Origin: CAYYTU01 sp964474655
Lineage (GTDB): Bacteria; Chloroflexota; Anaerolineae; B4-G1
Assembly: GCA_964474655.1 (NCBI GenBank)
Contig: CAYYTU010000017.1
Coordinates: forward strand, 1 to 50,579
Direction of reading: 5' to 3'
Length of the DNA stretch: 50,579 bases
In this document: piece by piece, positions 7,015-14,933 of the stretch
How the letters are laid out: each line of letters opens with the position of its first letter
Position numbering within the stretch: the stretch's first letter is position 1
The notes under the pieces: generated by a model
The model's database searches: none
What the model was told of the DNA's origin: nothing
Seen by the model: only the letters and a program-made list of their open reading frames with translations
Position numbers and translations under genes: made by a program

Positions 7015-9768
7015 TCACGTGACCTCGCTCCCATCATGACGAAAATCCCACCAGATAACGCCCAGGCCCCCTAGCGACGTCGCCACCGTCAACAGGAGCC
7101 CAACGTAAAAAATTGCAGGCGCGAAGCGGAAGACGACCTTATGTGCGCCAGCGGGTAAGTACACGCCTCGCAGCACGTAGTTCGCCCGCAACAACTCAGC
7201 CGGCAAGCCATCTACTGTGACCTTCCAGCCGGGGTAGTACGTATCGCTCAGGATCAAGAGACCAGGGGCGTCCATCTCTGCTTCCACTTCAACTCGATGC
7301 GGCTCGTACCCGGTGATCCGAACCGCCGACGAGGCATGCAGTGGAGCATCCGCCATCGCAGCCGCTTCGTTGACGGGCAGCGGCCTCTCCAAAAGGGCCG
7401 TCGTCCAGGGATTGAAGTCGGGGGCGACAAGCTGCTGCAGCAAATCCCGATCGGATGCGAGCTCCACACGGTGTACGACGTAGGCCCTGGGCAGGACGTT
7501 GGGGTTCTCGTAGATCCACACGCCCTGGCGGATATCGGCAAAATGCAACTGAACACTGCGGGCGGAAAAGGCGGGCTGATCTGAGGAGCCATCTCTGGCC
7601 CCACAGACCGCCACCGTGGCCTCATCACCCGCAGTTGGCGCCTCCACCGCCCAGACAAACGTCTGTCCCGCCGAGTCGGCCACGGGAGCGAAGAAGAAAG
7701 CATGCTCCCCACGCTTTGGCAGTTCCTCTCCATCCACCGTGATATCGGCTACCAACTCTCCCCCCTCACGATCCCTCCAGAGGAAGAAACGCACCGAGTC
7801 AGGAGAACCACTGCTCGTGCGCACGAACGCCACATCCACGCGGTTGAGCCCAGGATGGACGGCACGGAAACGTCCTTTGACGCGCATGCCGCCTCTCAGC
7901 GGCATGCCAGGTTCTGCACAGCCTGGGTGAGAGATATCGAGAGAAGTCAAGTAGTCATCCAATGGATGGGTCGCCAAAACGTACTTGACGTTGAGCAGGC
8001 TGAAGAGTGGATCGAAGTTACTATTGACCAGCATATTGCGATTGGGCTTCATCCACCAGATGGCGACCTCGTCGTCAATGACCTTGACCAATTCCCGGTA
8101 CCGTTCCACCATCAGCGAAGTATAGCCTCCGATCTCGGAGAATCCAAACACGGAGAGTACGTTGGGGCCAAAAACCGGCCTATCGGTCTGCAGAGGCAAG
8201 AGACGATAAAGAGAAGTATCTTGCCGAAGCCAGGTCGTCACGTCGTTCTCGGGATAAAGAATATCGAGCGAGTTGACCGGATTAAAAGGCATCCCCCATT
8301 GGAAGAGATCGACCACCAACAGAACAATCAGTAAAGCGATTGCTGAACTCAGTTTCCAGCGCGTCAGCAGCAGGCAAACCATCCCGAACAGCCAGATCAA
8401 CCCGGTGCGCCACAAGTGGGGTGAGATATCAGTCCAGTGGACGATGACCTCTGCTCTCTGGTTCAAAGCGATCAAAGTTGTCATGCCGACCAAGATTGCC
8501 AGCACAGAAAGAAGAGCTACCCATATCACCACGCGATTCCAACGCATTCCCTTCATCACGGCATCCAACCCGAAGGCAGCAGCCACGCCGCCAAAGAAAG
8601 GGACGTAGGCGATCAGACTGACCAAGCGAAAGTAACGCCCCCAGGGCAGCCAGGCGATTAGCCAGGCCACCGGTGTGCCCAGGGCGATCAACACGGTAAC
8701 AAGGTGAACGCCTGCCCAGAACTTGCCCACAGCCCGACGTGTCCATACAAGCGCAGCCAACGCCAAAGGAAAGCCTATCGCCCCATAGTAAACGGTCACC
8801 TCGGCATAGTTGCGGCGACCCCAATAGGGAAAGCGAACTGGGTTGCCATAGAAATCAGGAATCCACAGACTAATGATATGCTGAAGAGGCCACTTAGTGC
8901 GCAAGAATGCTCTCGCATCCATAGTGTTACGGTGGCTCATACCAACGAGTTGAGACGTAAGCAGCAGTTGGATGGCCCCCAGGCCAACGCCTACCAGTCC
9001 GACCATGACCACCATAACCAGAGGATACCATGCCAGGCGGCGCTTTTCCCAAGAGAGCGCGGCTGTCTTGTAGACGGCGTAGATGGCAAGGGCTATCCCA
9101 TTGCCTAAGGCGAATTGGGTATGGCCGCCCAGAACGGAGATGCCGTAAAAGAAACCGGCTACGATCCCCGGCCAAGTCCGATGCCTTCGCAGGGCCAGTT
9201 CATAGAACAGGAACACGGCGGGCAGCCAGGCGAGCGTGCTCAACCGATGTGGATTTTCGAGCCAGACAACCATGTTGCCGTTCAGCATCCAGGCCACTGC
9301 ACCGGAGAGCGCAGGACCCCGTTGAAGGCGAAGAAGACGCAGCCACGCAAACATAGAAAGACCGGTGAGCACGGTGTGAAACCATGCCAGGATAGGCAAC
9401 GCTCGCGCGGCAGATAGAAACGTCGCTGCAATCGCATTTAGCGGGTAAAATGTCTGAGCTGCTGTGTCTCCCATTACGGGATGCCCACCGAAAACGTAGG
9501 GGTTCCACAGCGGGTAGACCCCCCGCCGGAGCGAAGCGGTGAAGAAATGACGACGGGGATAGAAGGTGTAGAAGGAATCGCTGAGGAGAAGATTTTGGGC
9601 TGATTGAGTCACTTGCTTGTGCCATGGAGCGATCCCGCCCTCTATACCCAGGGGCAGCAGTGTATAGCCTGGGCGCAAGGCTGGCGCTAGGAAGAGCGTG
9701 GCTAACGCAACTATGGCGAGTATGCATAGAACGTCGCCTCTTTCCCGGGCGAACTCTCGTATGGACAT
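7015..9768 (-). CDS. YfhO family polytopic membrane protein
   Basis: 917-residue integral membrane protein with a long set of membrane helices over about residues 12-480, a large outside domain (about 490-880) and a last helix near the C-terminus (IFYVGLLLTVATSLGGLGVI). The PLWNPYVFGGHPVMGDTAAQTFYPLN and LLILSDTYYPGWKVTVDG segments are typical of YfhO (GT-C-like glycosyltransferase superfamily). In Firmicutes, relatives act in glycosylation of lipoteichoic acid or wall polymers. The role here is inferred as transfer of a sugar from a lipid carrier outside the membrane. It starts 15 bases behind the pheS stop and so lies in the T-box-regulated transcript, an unexpected partner for a tRNA synthetase. 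Confidence 0.85.
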   Translation of the reverse strand: MSIREFARERGDVLCILAIVALATLFLAPALRPGYTLLPLGIEGGIAPWHKQVTQSAQNLLLSDSFYTFYPRRHFFTASLRRGVYPLWNPYVFGGHPVMGDTAAQTFYPLNAIAATFLSAARALPILAWFHTVLTGLSMFAWLRLLRLQRGPALSGAVAWMLNGNMVVWLENPHRLSTLAWLPAVFLFYELALRRHRTWPGIVAGFFYGISVLGGHTQFALGNGIALAIYAVYKTAALSWEKRRLAWYPLVMVVMVGLVGVGLGAIQLLLTSQLVGMSHRNTMDARAFLRTKWPLQHIISLWIPDFYGNPVRFPYWGRRNYAEVTVYYGAIGFPLALAALVWTRRAVGKFWAGVHLVTVLIALGTPVAWLIAWLPWGRYFRLVSLIAYVPFFGGVAAAFGLDAVMKGMRWNRVVIWVALLSVLAILVGMTTLIALNQRAEVIVHWTDISPHLWRTGLIWLFGMVCLLLTRWKLSSAIALLIVLLVVDLFQWGMPFNPVNSLDILYPENDVTTWLRQDTSLYRLLPLQTDRPVFGPNVLSVFGFSEIGGYTSLMVERYRELVKVIDDEVAIWWMKPNRNMLVNSNFDPLFSLLNVKYVLATHPLDDYLTSLDISHPGCAEPGMPLRGGMRVKGRFRAVHPGLNRVDVAFVRTSSGSPDSVRFFLWRDREGGELVADITVDGEELPKRGEHAFFFAPVADSAGQTFVWAVEAPTAGDEATVAVCGARDGSSDQPAFSARSVQLHFADIRQGVWIYENPNVLPRAYVVHRVELASDRDLLQQLVAPDFNPWTTALLERPLPVNEAAAMADAPLHASSAVRITGYEPHRVEVEAEMDAPGLLILSDTYYPGWKVTVDGLPAELLRANYVLRGVYLPAGAHKVVFRFAPAIFYVGLLLTVATSLGGLGVIWWDFRHDGSEVT

Positions 9769-9783
9769 AGACCACCCAGCTGG

Positions 9784-10812
9784 CTAAAACTGCCTCAGGA
9801 ACCGCAAGTCGTTCCCGTAGAACAGGCGAATATCGTCGATCCCGTGCTTCAGCATCGCCGGACGCTCGACGCCGGGGCCGAAGGCGAAGCCGCTCCACTC
9901 GTCAGGATCGTAACCGCCGTTTTCCAGCACGATCGGATGGACCATCCCCGCTCCCGCGATCTCCAGCCAGCCGCTGTACTTGCACACCCGGCAGCCTTCT
10001 CCTTCACACAAAATACAATCCATATCGACCTCGATGCTCGGCTCCGTGAACGGAAAGTAGGAACCGCGGATACGCACCTGACGCTCCGGGCCGTAGAACT
10101 GCTTGGCGAACTCGGTCATCGTGCCGATCAGGTCCGTCATCGTGATGTCGTGCCCGACCGCCAACCCCTCCACCTGATAGAACTGATGCTCCGAGCGAGC
10201 CGTGATCTGCTCGTAGCGGTAACATTTGCCGGGCAGAATGACGCGGATCGGCTCCGGGCAATACTCGCGCATCGCGCGGATCTGCCCCGGCGAGGTATGC
10301 GTGCGCAACAGCACCTCGTCATCGACCCAGAACGTATCCCACATATCCCGCGCTGGATGATGAGGCGGGATGTTCAACAAGCCGAAGTTCATCTCGTCAG
10401 TCTCGACGTCCGGCGACTCGTAGACCTGGAAGCCCATCTCGGCGAAGATATCGTAGATGCGCCGCAGCGTCTGCGCGGTGATGTGCAGATGCCCCGGCCC
10501 GACCGGACGCCCCGGCAGCGTCACGTCGATGGCGCTCTCCTCCAGCTTGTGCTCCATCTCCCGCCGGCGCAGCGCATCCTCTTTGGCCTGATAGGCCTCT
10601 CCCAGCGCGACCTTAGCCTCGTTGGCAGCGCGTCCAAAGGCCGGACGATCCTCCGGGGGCAGATCTCCCACCAAGCGCAACATCTGAGTCAGCGATCCCT
10701 TCTTGCCCAGATATTGCTTATGCCAGGCAGCAAGCGCCTCGCCGTCCTCGACGGCCTCCAGCGCCTCCCGCGCCTCCTCATCGACCATTCGCAGCTGATC
10801 CAACATCGACAT
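9784..10812 (-). CDS. pheS: Phenylalanine-tRNA ligase alpha subunit
   Basis: Catalytic alpha chain (342 aa) of PheRS, a class II aminoacyl-tRNA synthetase. It has the N-terminal coiled-coil tRNA-binding arm (residues 1-85), the HPxxxMxDTFW motif (HPARDMWDTFWVDDEVLLRTHTS), motif 2 (CYRYEQITARSEHQFYQVEGLAV), the zinc-like CILCEGEGCRVCKYSGWLEIAGAGMV segment, and motif 3 near the C-terminus (FGPGVERPAMLKHGI). A GGAGTGAGGG ribosome site precedes the ATG. It is the first gene after a Phe T-box leader and is followed directly by the YfhO gene. Confidence 0.97.
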   Translation of the reverse strand: MSMLDQLRMVDEEAREALEAVEDGEALAAWHKQYLGKKGSLTQMLRLVGDLPPEDRPAFGRAANEAKVALGEAYQAKEDALRRREMEHKLEESAIDVTLPGRPVGPGHLHITAQTLRRIYDIFAEMGFQVYESPDVETDEMNFGLLNIPPHHPARDMWDTFWVDDEVLLRTHTSPGQIRAMREYCPEPIRVILPGKCYRYEQITARSEHQFYQVEGLAVGHDITMTDLIGTMTEFAKQFYGPERQVRIRGSYFPFTEPSIEVDMDCILCEGEGCRVCKYSGWLEIAGAGMVHPIVLENGGYDPDEWSGFAFGPGVERPAMLKHGIDDIRLFYGNDLRFLRQF

Positions 10813-10855
10813 CGTCCCTCACTCCTTACCAAGTATCAAACATCATAATAACAAC

Positions 10856-11144
10856 AACACGCCCTCGTCCCCTGGGGACGAGAGCGTGTTCATCTCCCGC
10901 GGTACCACCCACTTTGGCCCTTCCGAGCCCTCTTCTTGCCAACGGCACCAATTTCCTGTACCATCGGCTGCCCCGTTAACGCTGGGCCTGCGGAGCGGGC
11001 TACTTGGTGGTGGAGCCGTTCACCCGTCGGCTCGGGAGCGAACTTCGGCGGACATCCTCCGAGCGAGGCTTCCAGTCCCTGGCCTCGCCTCCCTGCCGGG
11101 CTCGGACCGCTTACTCCTCTCCTTCACAGCCTTTGCAATTTGTG
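10856..11144 (-). promoter_or_regulatory. Phe-specific T-box riboswitch leader of pheS
   Basis: Tandem-domain RNA that binds uncharged tRNA-Phe and prevents termination. Read on the minus strand, the T-box core GGGTGGTACCGCGGG is at 10910-10896; its TGGT pairs with the ACCA end of a tRNA whose discriminator base is A, as in tRNA-Phe. A strong terminator stem (10856-10890, about 16 bp with one mismatch) follows, with a T-rich tail (ttgttgttatta). In Stem I, GGAG (11117-11114) and GCGG (11110-11107) pair with CTCC (11038-11035) and CCGC (11051-11048), leaving a loop CGAAGTTCG. By analogy with the glyQS loop CGAAAGGCA, the specifier is TTC (11042-11040), a Phe codon, followed by the expected purine. 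A perfect -35 promoter lies just upstream. Confidence 0.93.
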
Positions 11145-11150
11145 AGCGAG

Positions 11151-11179
11151 ATTATGCCGCGAGGGACTGGATTTGTCAA
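11151..11179 (-). promoter_or_regulatory. Promoter of the pheS T-box transcript
   Basis: On the minus strand a perfect TTGACA (11179-11174) is followed after 17 bp by CATAAT (11156-11151). The -35 box overlaps the last codons and stop of the upstream methyltransferase gene. Transcription should start near 11144, just before Stem I of the T-box. Confidence 0.8.
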
Positions 11180-11976
11180 GCTGAGGTGCCGTCCAGTGCC
11201 CCCCGCTGCCGGACCACCTCGAAGAGGATCACGGCTGTCGCCACCGCCGCGTTGAGCGACTCCACCTCCGACGCCATCGGGATGGAGACCCGCCCCTGTG
11301 CCAGCGACCACGCCTGCTCGCCAGCGCCGTGGGCCTCGCTGCCCACGATCAAAGCCGTCGGCCGTGTCCAATCCACCGCGGTGTACGCCTGCGCGCCGCC
11401 GGCCGCCGCCAGCCAGAAGTCGCAATCCGCCACGGCCTGGGCGATCTCGTCCCAGTCCGCGTCCGCTATGGGCAACCGCAGGTGCGCCCCCATCGCGGCC
11501 CGCACGACCTTGGGATTGCTGAAGTCGACCGTCCCCGGCGCCAGAAGCACCTGTTCCACGCCAGCGGCGAGCGCCGTACGCAACATCGTGCCCAGGTTGC
11601 CGGGATCGCGCAGACGGTCGAGGACCAACGTAAACGTCGGATGAGCCGGGCGTGGCAGCTCGGGGAAGGGCAACACGGCGAGGACCCCCTGTGGCGTCAC
11701 AGTATCGGAGCAAGCCTCCATCACCGCCTCGCTCACCAGGTGACAGGGCGCCAGCGCCTCCAGCGTGACCAGCAACGCTTTTCCACGGGCATCCTCGGCA
11801 AACGACTCTGTGTAAAGCACAAAGTCCGGGACAACCGCCGCGCGGACCACCTCCTCGACCAGACGCACGCCCTCAAAGGCGAAGCGCCGATGCTGCTGCC
11901 GCACGCGCTTCTGATTCTGCAGCTTCCGAACACACTTGACCTTATCATTTCTCGTGCTGGTGATCATCGGTTCCAT
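11176..11976 (-). CDS. SpoU/TrmH family RNA 2'-O-methyltransferase
   Basis: SPOUT-fold methyltransferase (266 aa) using S-adenosylmethionine to methylate a ribose in rRNA or tRNA. All three SpoU motifs are visible: motif 1 LDRLRDPGNLGTMLRTA, motif 2 ALIVGSEAHG and motif 3 IPMASEVESLNAAVATAVILFE. The N-terminal 100 residues (TSTRNDKVKCVRKLQNQKRVRQQ, then FAFEGVRLVEEV) form the SpoU substrate-binding domain found in RlmB and TsnR. The exact target nucleotide cannot be told. The start at 11976 or 11967 matches the family N-terminus; a longer GTG-type extension to 12006 would run through the upstream terminator hairpin. Its stop codon overlaps the T-box promoter. Confidence 0.88.
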   Translation of the reverse strand: MEPMITSTRNDKVKCVRKLQNQKRVRQQHRRFAFEGVRLVEEVVRAAVVPDFVLYTESFAEDARGKALLVTLEALAPCHLVSEAVMEACSDTVTPQGVLAVLPFPELPRPAHPTFTLVLDRLRDPGNLGTMLRTALAAGVEQVLLAPGTVDFSNPKVVRAAMGAHLRLPIADADWDEIAQAVADCDFWLAAAGGAQAYTAVDWTRPTALIVGSEAHGAGEQAWSLAQGRVSIPMASEVESLNAAVATAVILFEVVRQRGALDGTSA

Positions 11977-11987
11977 AAGCAAGAAAA

Positions 11988-12012
11988 GAGGCCGTGGCCT
12001 AGCCACGACCTC
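11988..12012 (-). terminator. Intrinsic terminator behind the LysM lipoprotein gene
   Basis: An 11-bp stem with one mismatch (11988-11998 with 12002-12012) and a 3-base loop, followed on the minus strand by TTTTCTTGCTT. It lies about 50 bases beyond the LysM stop and only 12 bases before the methyltransferase start, so that gene relies on read-through or an unseen promoter. Confidence 0.8.
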
Positions 12013-12062
12013 CTCATAAGATCCAAACAGATTAGCGACGTTGGGAGAGCGTCAAACTCCAA

Positions 12063-12776
12063 TCAGCGCGGCGGAATGCGAATCACCTGACCCACGCGAA
12101 TGTTCGAGGGGTTGGCGACGTTATTATACCGCGCTAAATAGAGATAGCTCATATTATGACGCAACGCAATGCGGAACAGGTTATCCCCCGGCTGCACCAC
12201 GTAAGTCCTCTCGCTGTCAAATGGCCCTGAGGGAGCGGCAGTGCCCGATGGGATGACCAGCCTTTGCCCCACGTAGATGCGAGTGGGATTGGCGATCCCG
12301 TTCGCGCTGGCGATGGCCTGAACCGATGTGTTGTAGCGCAGCGCAATGCGGAACAAGTTCTCGCCCGGCTGTACGACGTGCGTGACCTGCTCAGAGGGAG
12401 CGGCTTCCTCAGTCGGCGTCAGCGGTTCGGGAGGTTCAGGCGTGGGGGATGGAGCGACCTCGGTGGGCGTGGGAGACTCTGTGGTAGGCGTCTCCACCGG
12501 AAGCGTTGACGTTGCAGTAGGAGCCTCAGTCGGTTCCTCCTCTTCTCCTTCTTCAGCCTCCGGCGTCTGCGCTGCCAGCGTGGCATTCGCAATCGCCGTC
12601 GCCTCAAGATCTGGCTCACCTTCTTCCACTTCACCTTCTTCTGTCTCGGCGGCTTCCGCTTCCCCACCCGGCGTCGCCGTCACATCGGGAGCAGCCGGTC
12701 GATAGCAACCAGCAACCAACAGAAATATGATCATCAGACTCAGCGTACCCAGGAGAACAGGACCGCTCTTTTTCAT
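12063..12776 (-). CDS. LysM-domain lipoprotein
   Basis: 237-residue secreted, lipid-anchored protein that probably binds peptidoglycan. MKKSGPVLLGTLSLMIIFLLVAGC is a signal peptide ending in a lipobox with Cys24. A long Glu-, Thr- and Pro-rich linker (about residues 25-135) leads to two LysM domains: THVVQPGENLFRIALRYNTS to VIP and TYVVQPGDNLFRIALRHNMS to IPPR at the C-terminus. The start at 12776 is supported by AAGGAGGA 8 bases upstream and by the signal peptide; longer starts would hide it. A sigma-70-like promoter lies about 50 bases further up. Confidence 0.9.
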   Translation of the reverse strand: MKKSGPVLLGTLSLMIIFLLVAGCYRPAAPDVTATPGGEAEAAETEEGEVEEGEPDLEATAIANATLAAQTPEAEEGEEEEPTEAPTATSTLPVETPTTESPTPTEVAPSPTPEPPEPLTPTEEAAPSEQVTHVVQPGENLFRIALRYNTSVQAIASANGIANPTRIYVGQRLVIPSGTAAPSGPFDSERTYVVQPGDNLFRIALRHNMSYLYLARYNNVANPSNIRVGQVIRIPPR

Positions 12777-12833
12777 AGGCTCCTCCTTCTGAGGCATAGT
12801 TAAGGTCACGTAGATCCACATTAAGATGCTCCC

Positions 12834-12862
12834 ATAGTACCACAATAATTCTGTGACGTCAA
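12834..12862 (-). promoter_or_regulatory. Promoter of the LysM lipoprotein gene
   Basis: Minus-strand TTGACG (12862-12857), 17-bp spacer, TACTAT (12839-12834). Start of transcription is expected near 12827. Confidence 0.65.
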
Positions 12863-12891
12863 GCAATATTTTTTCAAAAGACAAAGGATTA

Positions 12892-12900
12892 TGGTAAGAT
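12892..12900 (+). promoter_or_regulatory. Extended -10 element before the xdhC-like gene
   Basis: TGG-TAAGAT (12892-12900) fits an extended -10 box. The -35 region is weak. It is divergent from the LysM promoter. Confidence 0.4.
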
Positions 12901-12947
12901 AGATGTATCGGCTTCGGTGAATGAGGTTAGACATATATGGAGGAACG

Positions 12948-13955
12948 ATGAGAGAGATTCTGAATGACCTGAAGCGCTGGCTGGCATCCGACGAGTCGAT
13001 CGCGCTGGCGACCGTCGTCCATGCGCAAGGATCGTCGCCGCGCCCGATAGGTTCGCGTATGGCGGTGACCACCTCCGGCAAGATGGTCGGTTCCGTCAGC
13101 GGCGGGTGTGTGGAGGGAGCCGTCTTTGAAGAAGCCCAGCATGTGCTGGCAGGTGACCCGCCCAAGCGCCTCCGCTACAGCGCAGTCGACGAACAAGGAT
13201 GGCAGGTAGGACTAGCCTGCGGCGGCACCCTCGAGGTATACGTCGAGCCGCTGGCGAAAATCCATCGCCGCCTGCTGGAGGCCCTGGAGCAAGAGGAGAC
13301 CGTTGCCCTGGTCACACGGCTGGACGGCGGAGGCCACTTGCTGGCCTGGCCCGATGGTCGTCTGGTAGGTGATCAATCGCTGGCCCCTCAGCTGGACGCG
13401 TTGTTCCCCGGCCCCCGCGCGGGCCTGTGCCGCCGCCCCGACGGGGATACCTTCCTCCAGGTCTTCGCCCCGCCACCGACGTTGACCATCGTCGGCGCCG
13501 TCCACATCGCGATGCCGCTGACCACCCTGGCAAAGACGCTTGGCTTCCACGTCCGCCTGGTCGACGCGCGCCGCGCTTTCGCCACCGAGGAGCGCTTCCC
13601 CGACGTGGACGAGATGGTGATCGCCTGGCCACAGGAAGCGCTGGAGCCGCGATACCTGCGCCCTCAGGATGCGATGGTGGTGCTGACGCACGATCCCAAG
13701 TTCGACGTCCCAGCGCTGGAGGTGGCCCTCAAGCAATCGGTGGGCTACATCGGGTTGCTAGGGTCGACGAAGACACAGGCGAAGCGTCAGCAAGCGCTCC
13801 GAGAGCGAGGCTTCGACGACGAAGATTTGGCCCGCATCCACGGGCCGGTGGGGCTCGATCTGGGAGGCGAATCGCCGGCCGAGATCGCGCTGGCAATTAT
13901 GGCCGAGATCGTCGCCGCGCGCCATGACCGGCGCGTCGAGCTACCGGGCGCGTGA
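12948..13955 (+). CDS. XdhC/CoxI family molybdenum-enzyme accessory protein
   Basis: 335-residue protein of the XdhC family, whose members bind molybdenum cofactor and help sulfurate and insert it into xanthine-dehydrogenase-type enzymes. The N-terminal XdhC/CoxI domain carries the signature GSVSGGCVEGAVFEEA near residues 47-62 and the conserved LACGG turn. The C-terminal half is a Rossmann-like domain (LTIVGAVHIAMPLTTLAKTLGFHVRLVDAR) ending with GLLGSTKTQAKRQQALRERG and IHGPVGLDLGGESPAEIALAIMAEI. The ATG at 12948 is supported by GGAGGAACG directly upstream. No molybdenum hydroxylase gene is adjacent, but a MoaD-like gene lies at 49.3 kb. Confidence 0.9.
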   Translation: MREILNDLKRWLASDESIALATVVHAQGSSPRPIGSRMAVTTSGKMVGSVSGGCVEGAVFEEAQHVLAGDPPKRLRYSAVDEQGWQVGLACGGTLEVYVEPLAKIHRRLLEALEQEETVALVTRLDGGGHLLAWPDGRLVGDQSLAPQLDALFPGPRAGLCRRPDGDTFLQVFAPPPTLTIVGAVHIAMPLTTLAKTLGFHVRLVDARRAFATEERFPDVDEMVIAWPQEALEPRYLRPQDAMVVLTHDPKFDVPALEVALKQSVGYIGLLGSTKTQAKRQQALRERGFDDEDLARIHGPVGLDLGGESPAEIALAIMAEIVAARHDRRVELPGA

Positions 13956-13964
13956 GCCCCGGCC

Positions 13965-14855
13965 CTACGGCCCAAACATCTCCTGTACCACAGGATGGAT
14001 CACGTCCCAACGCGGCAAGAGCACAGACCCGCCGGTCGGCGTCGTCCACGAGGTAGTCATCTCACGGTCGATAACTCGATGATCGACCCCACCCGGGCCG
14101 GAACGGAGGAGCGTGAGCCCCACCAGGCCCAGATCGAAGGGCGTCATATCGGTCTCCAGCGCACCGGTGACCGCCCGATAGAGCGCCGGCAAGCGAGGCC
14201 AAACGCGCGGTTCGGTCAGACGGTGCGCCAACGCAACCAGGATCTGCTGCTGGCGCTCGGCGCGGTCAAAATCGGAGGAGGCGTGGCGCGTGCGGGCATA
14301 AATCAGGGCCATCTGACCGTCCATATGTTGCGGCCCGGCTGGGATCTCAATCCGCGTGGTGCCATAATCCTCGGTGGGATAGGCGTCGTCTACAATCGTC
14401 TCCTCGACGGTCACGTCGATGCCGCCCAGCGCATCCACCACGGCGCAGAAACCGTCGAAGTCCAACCGCACGTAGTGATGGATGGACACCTCGAAGGAAC
14501 GAGCCACCGTCTCCATCGCCAGCTGCGGTCCAGTCGTCTCGGCATCGATCTCCCCCCAGAGGTGCGCGGTGTTGATGCGGTTATCGCCCCGGCCCGGTAT
14601 CTCGACGTAGAGGTCGCGCGGGATGGATAAGAGACTGACGGACGGTTCGGCCGGCGCCACCGTCATTACCATCATCGTATCAGCGCGGACGGCGTTGTTC
14701 TGCCCAGGTCGCCGATCCAGACCCAAAATCAGCACGTTCGTGCGCGGGGGAGCGATCTGCTGCCACATAGCAGCAGCGGTCAACGCCGACCCAGCCAGAA
14801 AAAGAAGCGTGGAAAGCGATAAGAGTCCAATCAGGCCCAAGCGCTTACGGTTCAT
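13965..14855 (-). CDS. LytR-CpsA-Psr family cell-envelope glycopolymer ligase
   Basis: 296-residue membrane protein expected to transfer a lipid-linked glycopolymer onto peptidoglycan outside the cell. A short cytoplasmic N-terminus and one membrane helix (LGLIGLLSLSTLLFLAGSALTAAAM) precede the LCP domain, with conserved NVLILGLDRRPGQNN, RADTMMVMTV, LLSIPRDLYVEIPG, RINTAHLWGE, VDALGGIDV and YARTRHASSDFDRAERQQ; the Arg/Asp pattern that binds polyprenyl phosphate is present. The ATG at 14855 is preferred because the membrane helix follows at once and because a promoter ends only about 5 bases upstream. The gene converges with xdhC, 9 bases apart. Confidence 0.92.
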   Translation of the reverse strand: MNRKRLGLIGLLSLSTLLFLAGSALTAAAMWQQIAPPRTNVLILGLDRRPGQNNAVRADTMMVMTVAPAEPSVSLLSIPRDLYVEIPGRGDNRINTAHLWGEIDAETTGPQLAMETVARSFEVSIHHYVRLDFDGFCAVVDALGGIDVTVEETIVDDAYPTEDYGTTRIEIPAGPQHMDGQMALIYARTRHASSDFDRAERQQQILVALAHRLTEPRVWPRLPALYRAVTGALETDMTPFDLGLVGLTLLRSGPGGVDHRVIDREMTTSWTTPTGGSVLLPRWDVIHPVVQEMFGP

Positions 14856-14866
14856 ACCGGCGAATG

Positions 14867-14894
14867 ATTGTAGCACCTCCAAGAGGACTGTCAA
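14867..14894 (-). promoter_or_regulatory. Near-leaderless promoter of the LCP gene
   Basis: Minus-strand TTGACA (14894-14889), 16-bp spacer, TACAAT (14872-14867). Transcription should start near 14860, only about 5 bases before the ATG at 14855. Its -35 box forms a 7-3-7 palindrome with the mutM -35 box. Confidence 0.75.
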
Positions 14895-14897
14895 TCT

Positions 14898-14926
14898 TTG
14901 ACAGCCCAATTTGCTCATTCTATAAT
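14898..14926 (+). promoter_or_regulatory. Perfect consensus, probably leaderless promoter of mutM
   Basis: TTGACA (14898-14903), exactly 17 bp, TATAAT (14921-14926). The expected start point at 14932-14934 coincides with the mutM ATG at 14934. Confidence 0.85.
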
Positions 14927-14933
14927 GACTCCC

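Noticed and set aside
14898..14933. Earlier start for mutM
   Set aside because: It would start inside the -35 box and would not expose the catalytic N-terminal proline.
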